Below, one piece after another: positions 42,332-50,107 of a DNA stretch of 64,000 bases. Positions within the stretch are counted from its first letter, which is position 1; the number at the start of each line of letters is the position of its first letter. The DNA comes from DATAAP01 sp041690495 (GTDB lineage: Bacteria; Pseudomonadota; Alphaproteobacteria; CACIAM-22H2). The notes beneath the pieces were generated by a model. It was not told where the DNA came from, did no database searches, and saw only the letters and a program-made list of their open reading frames with translations. Location of the stretch: NCBI GenBank assembly GCA_041690495.1, contig JAWLHE010000002.1, positions 310,001-374,000 on the forward strand, given 5' to 3'. The position numbers and the translations under genes are program-made.

Positions 42332-42840
42332 GCTTCGAGACCCCGCGGGTCGTTGGTGATCAGGACGCGCACGGATTTGATCAGCTCGGCGACGACCTGC
42401 AGCGCGAAGACGGCAAACCCGACCACGAGCACGGTACGATACGGCCAGACCACGGGGTTCCACGCGGACTGCCCGGTCAGCTCACCGGTGCGGAACGCCT
42501 GCAGCGCGAAATTGAAGAGGGCGTAGGTTAGCCAGACGACGCACGGAAGCAGCAGGCCATAGCCAAGGATGTTGATCATCGCCTTGTATCGCGGCGCGAG
42601 CACACCGTAGACGAGATCGACCGAGACGTGGTCGCGCCGTTTGAGGGCATATGCAATGCCCATCATGAATATGGCCGCCATCATCATGTAGCTTGTCTCG
42701 TAAGCCCACGCGGTCGGTGCCCCGAAAACGAGGCGGCTGACGACCTCGAAGATCATCGCGGCAACGAGCGGCAGGATGAAGGCGGCACCGATTGCCGCGA
42801 CTGCCGCGGTTATGCGCTCAAGCGCACGGACGAAGCGCAT
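42328..42840 (-). CDS. dctQ: TRAP transporter small permease (DctQ-like)
   Basis: A 170-residue protein with four helices: FILPLVAAMIFEVVSRLVFG, TSYMMMAAIFMMGIAYALKRRDHVSVD (across residues 47-73), LPCVVWLTYALFNF and VLVVGFAVFALQVVAEL. The motif KRRDHVSVDLVYG is characteristic. AAAGGTG lies about eight bases before the ATG. It is separated from dctP by a strong hairpin. Confidence 0.9.
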   Translation of the reverse strand: MRFVRALERITAAVAAIGAAFILPLVAAMIFEVVSRLVFGAPTAWAYETSYMMMAAIFMMGIAYALKRRDHVSVDLVYGVLAPRYKAMINILGYGLLLPCVVWLTYALFNFALQAFRTGELTGQSAWNPVVWPYRTVLVVGFAVFALQVVAELIKSVRVLITNDPRGLEA

Positions 42841-42928
42841 TCAAGTCACCTTTGTAAGTGTCCGCGATCCCGCTCCGGCAATCGACCCCGGGCGGCGCAC
42901 TGCATGCCGGCGGCGCGCGGAAGAGGGG

Positions 42929-42953
42929 CGGGACGGCCCTTCGGGCCGTCCCG
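42929..42953. terminator. Strong hairpin between dctP and dctQ
   Basis: CGGGACGGCCC, loop TTC, GGGCCGTCCCG: a perfect 11-bp stem seven bases after the dctP stop. There is no T-tract. In a minus-strand transcript it lies between the binding-protein and permease genes, where it could stabilise the upstream message or reduce read-through. Confidence 0.65.
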
Positions 42954-42959
42954 GCGGTC

Positions 42960-44024
42960 CTAGTTGCCGCTGTTTGCACCGATCGGTATCCGGAGCTCCT
43001 TCCAGGCGGCGAGCTTGGTCTGGAATGCGCGCTGGTGCTCGTAGACGCGCTTGAACCACTTGCCCTTCGCCGACTGTTCCTCGGCCCAGGCGTGCGAAGC
43101 CTTGCGCGCCGCGTCGATGAAGCTCTGGTCGAGATGGACGATCTGGTTCTTGCCGGACTTCAGCTTGGCCCAGCCGTCGAGGTCCATCTTCGCGTAGGCG
43201 AGGAACGTCTCGTAGAAGTTCAGACGGCCGGCAAGCTCGATCAGCCCCTGATCGCGCTTGGAGAGCTTTGCCCACGCGGCCTTGTTGAACATGCATTCCT
43301 GCAGGCTGGCGGGCTGATGGACTCCCGGCACGATGATGTAGGGAGCGATGTTGTGAAAGCCCGCCGTGATGTTCTGGCCCGGTCCGCTCCACTCGATCGC
43401 ATCGACGACGCGGCGCTCGAGCGCGCTGAAGACCTCGCCGCCGGCCAGCACGACGGTGCTGGCGCCAAGTTTGGAGGCGATTTCAGCCCATGCGCCGGCG
43501 GTCCGCAGGCGGAGACCCTTGAAGTCCTCCAGCGTCCGCACCGACTTGTGCGAGTGGAGGAACAGCTCGGTCTCGGCGCTGGCGCAGGCGATGCTCACCA
43601 CCCCGAAGACCTCGTCGCGCCACTCTCGGAGCAGCTCTGCGCCGCCTTCGTTGTAGAGCCACAGCATATATTCCTCGGGCGTGAGGCCGCCAGACCATCC
43701 CCCGAACGGGACGCCCGCGCGGTCTGCACCCCAGTCGTAGCCGGGCCAGTTGTGACCGACCTCCGCGATGCCGTTGTGAACGGTCTCGGTCACCTTCAGC
43801 GGGCTGCCCAGGGCGCCCGGCGTGGCGACGGTGATCTTGACCCGCCCCTCGGTAAGCGTCTCCACACGCTTGACGAAGTTCTTCATGCCGACGTCGAGCC
43901 AATGCCCGCCGGCATAGGTCGCCATGTTCCAGTTGACGCTCTGCGCGCAAGCCGTCGTTACGTTGAATCCGAAAGCGGCCGCAAAGCCCGCGGCCAAGAG
44001 CGCCATCTTCCTCGCTCGTATCAT
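42960..44024 (-). CDS. dctP: TRAP transporter substrate-binding protein (DctP-like)
   Basis: A 354-residue periplasmic protein with signal peptide MIRARKMALLAAGFAAAFGF to about residue 27 (ACAQS). TRAP features: LTEGRVKITVATPGALG, FKGLRLRTAGAWAEIASKLGAS (the usual carboxylate-binding Arg lies in RLRTAG), ALERRVVDAIEWSGPGQN. The pattern SGPGQNITAGFHNIAPYIIVPG resembles binding proteins for keto or aromatic acids, but this is not decisive. GGAGGG precedes the ATG. First gene of a dctP-Q-M operon. Confidence 0.9.
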   Translation of the reverse strand: MIRARKMALLAAGFAAAFGFNVTTACAQSVNWNMATYAGGHWLDVGMKNFVKRVETLTEGRVKITVATPGALGSPLKVTETVHNGIAEVGHNWPGYDWGADRAGVPFGGWSGGLTPEEYMLWLYNEGGAELLREWRDEVFGVVSIACASAETELFLHSHKSVRTLEDFKGLRLRTAGAWAEIASKLGASTVVLAGGEVFSALERRVVDAIEWSGPGQNITAGFHNIAPYIIVPGVHQPASLQECMFNKAAWAKLSKRDQGLIELAGRLNFYETFLAYAKMDLDGWAKLKSGKNQIVHLDQSFIDAARKASHAWAEEQSAKGKWFKRVYEHQRAFQTKLAAWKELRIPIGANSGN

Positions 44025-44419
44025 CTCACCCTCCTGTCTTGGGATTGTCTGGTCCGCCCGGGATAGTCCGTCCGCTGCGCCCGGCAGGGACGCGTGCATG
44101 AGTCGAGCCGCCGCCGCCGTAGCGCACGACCACGGAGCGTCGGGCGAGGCGCGGCTGCGTCCGGCGAACGACACGATAAATGCTTTGGCGCTCACGTCGG
44201 CCTGCGGTTCAAGGCGCTCGCTCCCACTCGTGCTTTGTGCTCCGCCACGCGAGCGGGTCCGAGCACGTATCTTGTTCGGTCACGCTATCAACCTGCATTG
44301 CACGTGGCAAGAAAAAATGTTAGCGCTCCCACAAGCGATGGCGCCGCGTTTTTTGCGATCGGCCACGACATCGGAAACGAGACGCGGAAGAATTGACGCG
44401 ATCATTGGGGAGAGAGGCG
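44025..44419. other. Divergent promoter region, dctPQM and TauD-type gene
   Basis: A 395-base gap between divergent genes with no convincing coding frame. It contains one predicted LacI-type operator (44318-44331) inside a short A-rich patch. Confidence 0.5.
44318..44331. promoter_or_regulatory. Predicted LacI-type operator, dctPQM/TauD-type promoters
   Basis: TGTTAGCGCTCCCA: the left half and central TAGCGCTA-like core match the perfect palindrome at 48020-48033, while the right half is degenerate. It lies 89 bases before the TauD-type start and about 290 bases before dctP. Confidence 0.55.
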
Positions 44420-45259
44420 ATGCGAAGCAATCGGCTGGATGTAAGGCCCATCTCCGGCGCGCTCGGCGCGGAGATATACGGAGTGGACGTCTCGGCGGAT
44501 CTTGATGACGAGATCACCGCCGCGATCCGGCAAACCCTGCTGGACCATTGCGTCGTTTTCTTTCACGACCAGAACCTGACGGCCGAGCAGCAGAAGGCGT
44601 TTGCCCGCCGGTTCGGGAAGATCTTCGTCCACCCGAACATTCGCGGCGCGGACCCTGAAGTGGTCGAGGTAGTCCGACGCCCGGGCGACGCCGCCGTCAT
44701 CGGCGAGCTGTGGCATTCCGACACGACCATGGCGGCCGAGCCGCCGATGGGCGCCATCCTGTACGGCGTGGAGGTCCCGCCCTATGGCGGCGACACGCTG
44801 TTCGCGAACCAGTATCTGGCGTATGAACGCCTCTCCGACGGCATGAAGAAGATGCTCGACGGCCTCAGGGCGGTGCATTCGGACCGCAATGTGGCGGGCC
44901 CGGCGGTGGGCCGCAATGCGCGGATGAGCACCAAGCTGCGCGACGACGAGCAATGGCGGGAAACGGAGAACCTCCATCCGGTCGTTCGTACGCATCCCGA
45001 GACGCACCGCAAGGCGCTGTTCGTGAACCGGTCCTATACGATCCGCTTCGAGGGGATGACGGAAGCGGAGAGCAAGCCGCTGCTCGACTTCCTCATGGAG
45101 CACGGCGACCGCCCCGAATTCACGTGCCGGTTCCGCTGGCGCGAGGGCTCGATCGCGTTCTGGGACAACCGCTGCACCAAGCATCTCGCGATCAATGACA
45201 CGGGCCCGTTCGGCCGTCGCATGCGCCGCGTGCAGCTGTGCGGCGATCGTCCGTTCTAG
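44420..45259 (+). CDS. TauD/TfdA family Fe(II)/2-oxoglutarate dioxygenase
   Basis: A 279-residue enzyme. Iron ligands are His99 and Asp101 (LWHSDTTM) and the distal His255 (CTKHLAIND). The 2-oxoglutarate-binding Arg lies in GRRMRRVQL near the C-terminus. Other conserved parts: GVDVSADLDDE and PPMGAILYGVEVPPYGGDTLF around residue 110-125. The family hydroxylates sulfonates, aryloxy acids, alkyl sulfates and others; no sulfonate genes are adjacent. The start MRSNRLDVRPISG is the second in-frame ATG and fits the family N-terminus. Confidence 0.9.
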   Translation: MRSNRLDVRPISGALGAEIYGVDVSADLDDEITAAIRQTLLDHCVVFFHDQNLTAEQQKAFARRFGKIFVHPNIRGADPEVVEVVRRPGDAAVIGELWHSDTTMAAEPPMGAILYGVEVPPYGGDTLFANQYLAYERLSDGMKKMLDGLRAVHSDRNVAGPAVGRNARMSTKLRDDEQWRETENLHPVVRTHPETHRKALFVNRSYTIRFEGMTEAESKPLLDFLMEHGDRPEFTCRFRWREGSIAFWDNRCTKHLAINDTGPFGRRMRRVQLCGDRPF

Positions 45260-45291
45260 CCTTTCCGCCGGAGCGACCGGGCGCGTTCAGG

Positions 45292-46074
45292 TCAGCTCGC
45301 CGACCACGCCCCGTCGATCGGCAGCGTCGCGCCGGTAATGTCGCGGCCGGCGTGGCCGCAAAGGAATGCGACCAGGGCGGCGACGTTTTCCGCTGCGATG
45401 AAGCGGCGCGTCGGCTGCCGGTCGGCGAGGAACTGGCCGACTGCTTGCTCGTACTTCAGTCCTTTGGCGGCCGCGATTGCGTGAATCCGGCTCTCGATCG
45501 CCGGCGTGAGCACACTGCCGGGACATACTGCGTTGCAGGTGATGTCGTATCCCAACGTCTCCATCGCCACGGCGCGCGTCATGCCGATCAGGGCCGTCTT
45601 GGTGGTGACGTAGTCGACGCGGTCGGCCGCTCCGAACAGTGCGAAGACGGAGGCCATGTTTATGATCCGTCCCCAGCCGCGCTCGCGCATCCGGGGCAGG
45701 GCAAGGCGAATGGTGTGGAAGGCGGAGGAGAGGTTCACGGCGATCGCCTCGTCCCAGCGCTCGACCGGGAGGGAATCCACCGGGGCGAAGTTCCGGACCA
45801 CCGCGTTGTTGATGAGGATGTCGATCGCGCCGAACGTGTCGATGGCGCGGCCGACCATGTCCTCGATCTCGGATGGCCTGACGAGATTGGCGCCGTGGAC
45901 AAGCACCCGGATGCCGAAGCCCGCCTCGAGCTTCCGCTTCCTGGACTCGATCTCCTCCGCCGCACCCAGGCCGTTGAGGACGATATTGCACCCTTCTGCG
46001 GCCAGCCGCTCCGCCACCGCGAAGCCGAGGCCGCTTGTCGATCCCGTGATCAAGGCGCATCGCCCCTTGAGCAT
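45292..46074 (-). CDS. SDR oxidoreductase, 3-hydroxybutyrate dehydrogenase-like
   Basis: A 260-residue SDR with the D-3-hydroxybutyrate dehydrogenase pattern: MLKGRCALITGSTSGLGFAV, ANIVLNG-like CNIVLNGLG, NNAVVRNFAPVDSLP, INMASVFALFG, DYVTTKTALIG, NAVCPGSVLTP. Catalytic Tyr and Lys are present. The lid region KGLKYEQAVGQFLADRQPTRRF also matches that family. A 3-hydroxy-acid substrate is likely, though not necessarily hydroxybutyrate. AGGAGA precedes the ATG. Confidence 0.85.
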   Translation of the reverse strand: MLKGRCALITGSTSGLGFAVAERLAAEGCNIVLNGLGAAEEIESRKRKLEAGFGIRVLVHGANLVRPSEIEDMVGRAIDTFGAIDILINNAVVRNFAPVDSLPVERWDEAIAVNLSSAFHTIRLALPRMRERGWGRIINMASVFALFGAADRVDYVTTKTALIGMTRAVAMETLGYDITCNAVCPGSVLTPAIESRIHAIAAAKGLKYEQAVGQFLADRQPTRRFIAAENVAALVAFLCGHAGRDITGATLPIDGAWSAS

Positions 46075-46207
46075 TCTGTCTCTCCTGCTAACGCGTCAGT
46101 GCGGATGGCCGCCCGAACGGATGCCTGGCGCGACGCTTATGCGGCCGGCATGCGGCGGAAGGCGCTGCGGCAGGCTCCGAGGCCGGAGGGTGATGCGACC
46201 GGCGCGC

Positions 46208-47023
46208 TCACTTGGGCGGCGCATCCAGGCACACGATCCATCCTTCCAGCGATGAGTTCGGGGACGGAAAGCGCTTCAGAACCTGAGGATCGTGGCCCGG
46301 GATCACGTGGTCCGGCGAATCGGCGAGGCGCCGCGCCTTCTCGTAGCCCTCGAGCATGTCGCCGACGTTGTAGACCACCGGAAACGGCCGGGACTGCTCG
46401 ATATTCGCGTAGAGATGCGAGGCGTCCGACGCGAGCACCACCCAGCCCCGGCGCGTCCGGACCCGCACGACCTGCAGCCCGTTGGTATGACCGCCGACAT
46501 GGTGCACGCTGATGCCGGGAGCGATTTCCTCCGAGCCGTCGTGGAACTGGACGCGGCCGGCAAAGACCCGCCGCACCATCACCGCGACGTCTTCCGGCTC
46601 GTAGGGATGATTGAGCGTGGAATGGCACATGCACCGGCCGGTGCAGTAGGCCATCTCGCGGTCCTGCAGATGATATGTGGCGCGCGGGAACAGGGCGTGA
46701 TTGCCGGCGTGGTCGTAGTGCATGTGCGTGATGATCACGTTCTCTACGCGCTCCGGATCGATGCCGATCGCCTTGAGGCCGTCCTGTGCCGGGCGTACGA
46801 TCTGGCGCGCGCGTTTCTTTCCCATATCGGCGTCGAAACCGGTATCGACCACGTGGACGCTGTGCTCGCCGACGATGGCCCAGACGAAGTAGTCGAGCGG
46901 CATCAGGACGTCATGAGGATCGCCGCCGAGAAAGTTCTCGCGCGAGCGCCGCTCGTGATGCGCATACTTGATCGCGTAGATGCGATAGTCCTCGGCCCCT
47001 GGCGTCTTGCTCGAACCCGTCAT
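46208..47023 (-). CDS. Metallo-beta-lactamase-fold hydrolase, N-acyl homoserine lactonase-like
   Basis: A 271-residue MBL-fold protein. The zinc site is His100-x-His102-x-Asp104-His105 (THMHYDHAGN), with further ligands in SVHHVGGHTNG (His), LASDAS (Asp) and VIPGHDP (His). The general layout matches AiiA-like lactonases. In this catabolic context it more probably opens a sugar- or aromatic-acid-derived lactone than a quorum signal. The start overlaps the stop of the dehydrogenase gene by ATGA, so the two are coupled. Confidence 0.85.
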   Translation of the reverse strand: MTGSSKTPGAEDYRIYAIKYAHHERRSRENFLGGDPHDVLMPLDYFVWAIVGEHSVHVVDTGFDADMGKKRARQIVRPAQDGLKAIGIDPERVENVIITHMHYDHAGNHALFPRATYHLQDREMAYCTGRCMCHSTLNHPYEPEDVAVMVRRVFAGRVQFHDGSEEIAPGISVHHVGGHTNGLQVVRVRTRRGWVVLASDASHLYANIEQSRPFPVVYNVGDMLEGYEKARRLADSPDHVIPGHDPQVLKRFPSPNSSLEGWIVCLDAPPK

Positions 47024-47913
47024 GATTTCAGCTCCACTCCGGCCCATTCCTCGATGCACTTGGTAATCGTCGTCATGTCGGCATCGGCGCCGTAGCGCGA
47101 CTTGGTGATGGTCACCAGCTGGCGGACCGCATTGCCCACCATCATCGGTACGCCGAGCGCCTCGCCCTCGTCGAGGCAAAGCTTGGTGTCCTTGAACGAC
47201 AGGCCGATCGCAAACCCGAAATTGAAAGTCCGCGGCAGCACGAAATTCGGGATCTTGTCACCCGTCGCGCTGTTGCGCCCGCTTCCGGCATTGATGACCT
47301 CGACCATGGTCTTGGCGTCGAGGCCGATCTTGGCCCCGAGCGCCATCGCCTCCGACGAAATCGCCAGCGCGGTCACCGATATCAGGTTGTTGATCACTTT
47401 CATGGCCTGGCCCATGCCCGGCTTCTCGCCGACGAAGAAAGTCTTTCCGAGCCTGCCGAGGATCGGGTTGACATCGTCGAAGACCGCGCGGGGACACGAG
47501 ACCATGAGCGCGAGGGAGCCCTTCTGGGCGCCGGCAACGCCGCCGCTCACCGGCGCGTCGACCGTCACTATGTTCTTCTCCGCGAGGCCGCCGGCCAGCG
47601 TTACCGCGCCGCGCGGCCCGGTCGTGGACAGGTCGATGACCACGCGCGCCTTTCCGCCATGCACGAGCCCGTCGCTGCCGAGCGCGACGGCGTGGACGAC
47701 CTCCGGGGTGGGAAGGGACATGAGGACGGTGTCGACCTGCGAAGCAACCGCTTGGGGCGATGCGGCCCGGGTCGCACCCTTGGCGACGAGCGGCGCGACG
47801 GCTGCGTCGTTCGTGTCGAAGATGGTGAGCCGGTGTCCCGCATCGAGGAGGCGGCCCGCCATCGGAGCGCCCATGCGGCCGACGCCGACGAATCCGAGAG
47901 CCGCGCCCGTCAT
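47020..47913 (-). CDS. NAD(P)-dependent beta-hydroxyacid dehydrogenase (3-hydroxyisobutyrate dehydrogenase family)
   Basis: A 297-residue enzyme: N-terminal Rossmann motif LGFVGVGRMGAPMAGRL, substrate loop VDAPVSGGVAGAQKGSLALM, and catalytic Lys172 in MKVINNLISV. The family includes 3-hydroxyisobutyrate, tartronate semialdehyde and 2-(hydroxymethyl)glutarate dehydrogenases. With the lactonase-like gene it forms a two-gene operon whose promoter region, shared with lacI, contains the best LacI-type palindrome. Confidence 0.9.
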   Translation of the reverse strand: MTGAALGFVGVGRMGAPMAGRLLDAGHRLTIFDTNDAAVAPLVAKGATRAASPQAVASQVDTVLMSLPTPEVVHAVALGSDGLVHGGKARVVIDLSTTGPRGAVTLAGGLAEKNIVTVDAPVSGGVAGAQKGSLALMVSCPRAVFDDVNPILGRLGKTFFVGEKPGMGQAMKVINNLISVTALAISSEAMALGAKIGLDAKTMVEVINAGSGRNSATGDKIPNFVLPRTFNFGFAIGLSFKDTKLCLDEGEALGVPMMVGNAVRQLVTITKSRYGADADMTTITKCIEEWAGVELKS

Positions 47914-48019
47914 GCCACGCTCCCGGACCGAAGCCGCCGGATGCCCGACCCGTTCTTGTACCGCTCACGACTCATTCCGGCGCCCTCCCGACGTGTTTCG
48001 ATCGACCGATGCAATGTCC

Positions 48020-48033
48020 TGATAGCGCTATCA
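48020..48033. promoter_or_regulatory. Predicted LacI-type operator (perfect palindrome)
   Basis: TGATAGCGCTATCA is a perfect 14-base palindrome with the central CG step typical of LacI/PurR operators. It lies in the divergent promoter between the hydroxyacid dehydrogenase and lacI-type genes, next to an AT-rich stretch, implying autoregulation. Related sites occur at 44318, 49993, 52860 and 53083. Confidence 0.8.
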
Positions 48034-48125
48034 TATATTTCGGCAAGGGCAAATAATAATTTGTTTTGGAGCGCCATGGGACCCGCTAAGATGCGGCGAA
48101 TCCTGACTGATCCTCGCGAGCCAAT

Positions 48126-49151
48126 ATGACCCGTAAAGCGACCCGAGGGGGGAGTCGCGACGTTCGCATGTACGACGTTGCGCGGCACGCGAAGGTATCC
48201 CCGATGACAGTCTCACGCGTTCTCCGCGAGCCCGACAAGGTGGCGGAGAAGACGCGCAACCGGGTCCTCGAGACCATCCGCAAGGTCGGCTACGTGCCGA
48301 ACCTCATCGCCGGCAGCCTCGCGTCGAACCGGTCTAACGTCATCGGCCTGATCGTTCCCAGCATCAAGAACTCGCTCTTCGCGGACACGATCCAGGGGAC
48401 AGCGGACGTCCTGCGCACGTCGGGCTTCCAGTTGATGATCGCCGACAGCGGTCACTCGCTGGCGGACGAGGAGGCGTTGATCTCGGCGTTCCTGGGCCAG
48501 CGCGTGAGCGGCATCATCCTGCACAACACCACGCATACCGAACGGGCGCGCGAGCTGATACGGCGGAGCGGGGTCCCGGTGATCGAGACCGGCGACCTTG
48601 CCAGGAAGCCGATCGACATGACGGTCAGCTATTCGAACTTCGAGGCTGCGAAGTCGATGACGCTCTATCTCGCGAATCGCGGCTATCGGAACATCGGGTT
48701 CGTCAGCCTGTCGGATCGCGACAATGATCGGGCGCGCGAGCGCCGCCGCGGCTACATGGCGGCGATGGATAGCCTCGGACGCATGCCCGATCCGGCGCTG
48801 ACGATCCAGGTGGCACCCGGGTTTGCTTCGGGCGCCGAAGCGGTGGTGCACCTCGTCGAATCGAGCAAGCCCGTCGATGCCGTCTTCTTCGCCGGCGACG
48901 TTCTCGCCATAGGCGCATTATTCGAATGCCAGAGACGCGGCTGGGGTGTCCCGTCGCGCGTCGCGATCGCGTGCTTCGACGACCTCGAGCTTCTGCATCA
49001 CATCGTTCCGACGGTGACGTCCTTGCGGCTCCCGCGGCGGGAGATCGGCCGCTACGGCGCCGAGATCCTGCTGGACAGGATCCGCGGGGTCACGAAGCGG
49101 AACATCGTCCTGGATCTCGGGTTCGAGATCGTCCAGCGCGAAAGCACGTGA
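48126..49151 (+). CDS. LacI family transcriptional regulator
   Basis: A 341-residue regulator: HTH YDVARHAKVSPMTVSRVL (residues about 16-33), hinge helix NLIAGSLASN, and a periplasmic-binding-protein-like effector domain (VIGLIVPSIKNSLFADTIQG, AVFFAGDVLAIGALFE). The domain type resembles GntR (gluconate)/purine-type LacI members. The five palindromic sites around it suggest a regulon running from the TRAP genes to the Rieske genes. Effector unknown; a sugar acid or aromatic acid would fit. Confidence 0.92.
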   Translation: MTRKATRGGSRDVRMYDVARHAKVSPMTVSRVLREPDKVAEKTRNRVLETIRKVGYVPNLIAGSLASNRSNVIGLIVPSIKNSLFADTIQGTADVLRTSGFQLMIADSGHSLADEEALISAFLGQRVSGIILHNTTHTERARELIRRSGVPVIETGDLARKPIDMTVSYSNFEAAKSMTLYLANRGYRNIGFVSLSDRDNDRARERRRGYMAAMDSLGRMPDPALTIQVAPGFASGAEAVVHLVESSKPVDAVFFAGDVLAIGALFECQRRGWGVPSRVAIACFDDLELLHHIVPTVTSLRLPRREIGRYGAEILLDRIRGVTKRNIVLDLGFEIVQREST

Positions 49152-49155
49152 CCCG

Positions 49156-49923
49156 CTAGCCCGCGCGGCAGAGACGGCCCCCATCGACCACCAGCAGGTG
49201 ACCGGTGATGTAGCCGGCGGCCGGCGAACACAGGAAGAGGGTGGCGCCGACCACGTCCTGCGGGTTTCCGACGCGTCCGAGGGGCAGCTTCGCCTCCACT
49301 GACCTGATCTTCTCCGGCGTATCGAGCGAGCTGCGGTTGAAGTCGGTCAGGATCGTTCCGGGGGCGACGCCATTGACGCGGATGCCGTGGGGCGCCAGTT
49401 CGGCGGCCGCGGAGATCGTGAGCTGCCGGATGCCGCCCTTGGTGACGTCGTAGGCGATCTCGGGGATGCGCGAGGAGACGAAGGCCGACGTCGAGCAGAA
49501 CGTGACGATCGCGCCGCTCCCGTGGCGGACCATGCGGCGCGCGGCCTCCTGAACCGAGAAGAACGTTCCCTTGAGATTGACGTTGGCCATGTAGTCCCAG
49601 TCCGCCTCGTCATGATCGAGGAACGGCTTGGGGCGGATCACCGCCGCGGCACAGACCATGACGCCGAGGCGGGGCACGATCGTGTCGACTGCCTCATACA
49701 TCTTCCGCAGCGCGGCGCGGTCCGAGACGTCGACCTGGAAGGCGTCGGCCCGGCCGCCGGCCTGCCGGATCGCCGCCGCCGCCGCCTCTGCATTGGTGCG
49801 GTCGATATCGGCGATGATGACATGGGCGCCGCGGGCGGCCAGCGCCACGGCGACCTCCCGTCCCATGCCGCGGCCCGCTCCGGTGACGAGCGCGGAAATG
49901 GCGTCGAATCGCGGTTCCTGCAT
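49156..49923 (-). CDS. SDR family oxidoreductase
   Basis: A 255-residue SDR: VTGAGRGMG, ADIDRTN, CAAAVIRPKPF (where NNAG is usual), FCSTSAFVSS, YDVTKGGI, and GVAPGTILTDF. Catalytic Tyr and Lys are present. The NAAG-type motif is replaced by CAAA, an uncommon variant. Divergent from the ThDP enzyme gene, with a predicted LacI operator between them. Convergent with lacI, only four bases apart. Confidence 0.82.
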   Translation of the reverse strand: MQEPRFDAISALVTGAGRGMGREVAVALAARGAHVIIADIDRTNAEAAAAAIRQAGGRADAFQVDVSDRAALRKMYEAVDTIVPRLGVMVCAAAVIRPKPFLDHDEADWDYMANVNLKGTFFSVQEAARRMVRHGSGAIVTFCSTSAFVSSRIPEIAYDVTKGGIRQLTISAAAELAPHGIRVNGVAPGTILTDFNRSSLDTPEKIRSVEAKLPLGRVGNPQDVVGATLFLCSPAAGYITGHLLVVDGGRLCRAG

Positions 49924-49992
49924 GGTGTCCTGCCGTTGTTCCCGAGCGGAGCGCGCTCGCCCGCGGGGCGTGCGGACGATGAGCGCCGGATA

Positions 49993-50006
49993 TGATAGCG
50001 CTCACA
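49993..50006. promoter_or_regulatory. Predicted LacI-type operator, SDR/ThDP enzyme promoters
   Basis: TGATAGCGCTCACA: the left half and core match the palindrome at 48020-48033; two right-half bases differ. It lies 70 bases before the SDR start and 102 bases before the ThDP enzyme start. Confidence 0.65.
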
Positions 50007-50107
50007 TTAACATTGACTTGCGCCCGGGCGAAACCGAGGATGCGCCGTGGCGCCAGGCGAGGCCCATCCCGTATCGTTTCAAGCACATCTTTGACTGGAG
50101 AGGACCG

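Noticed and set aside
46084..46099. GCTAACGCG sequence upstream of the 3-hydroxybutyrate-dehydrogenase-like gene as a sixth LacI site
   Set aside because: Centred alignment matches the 14-base palindrome at only about five positions.
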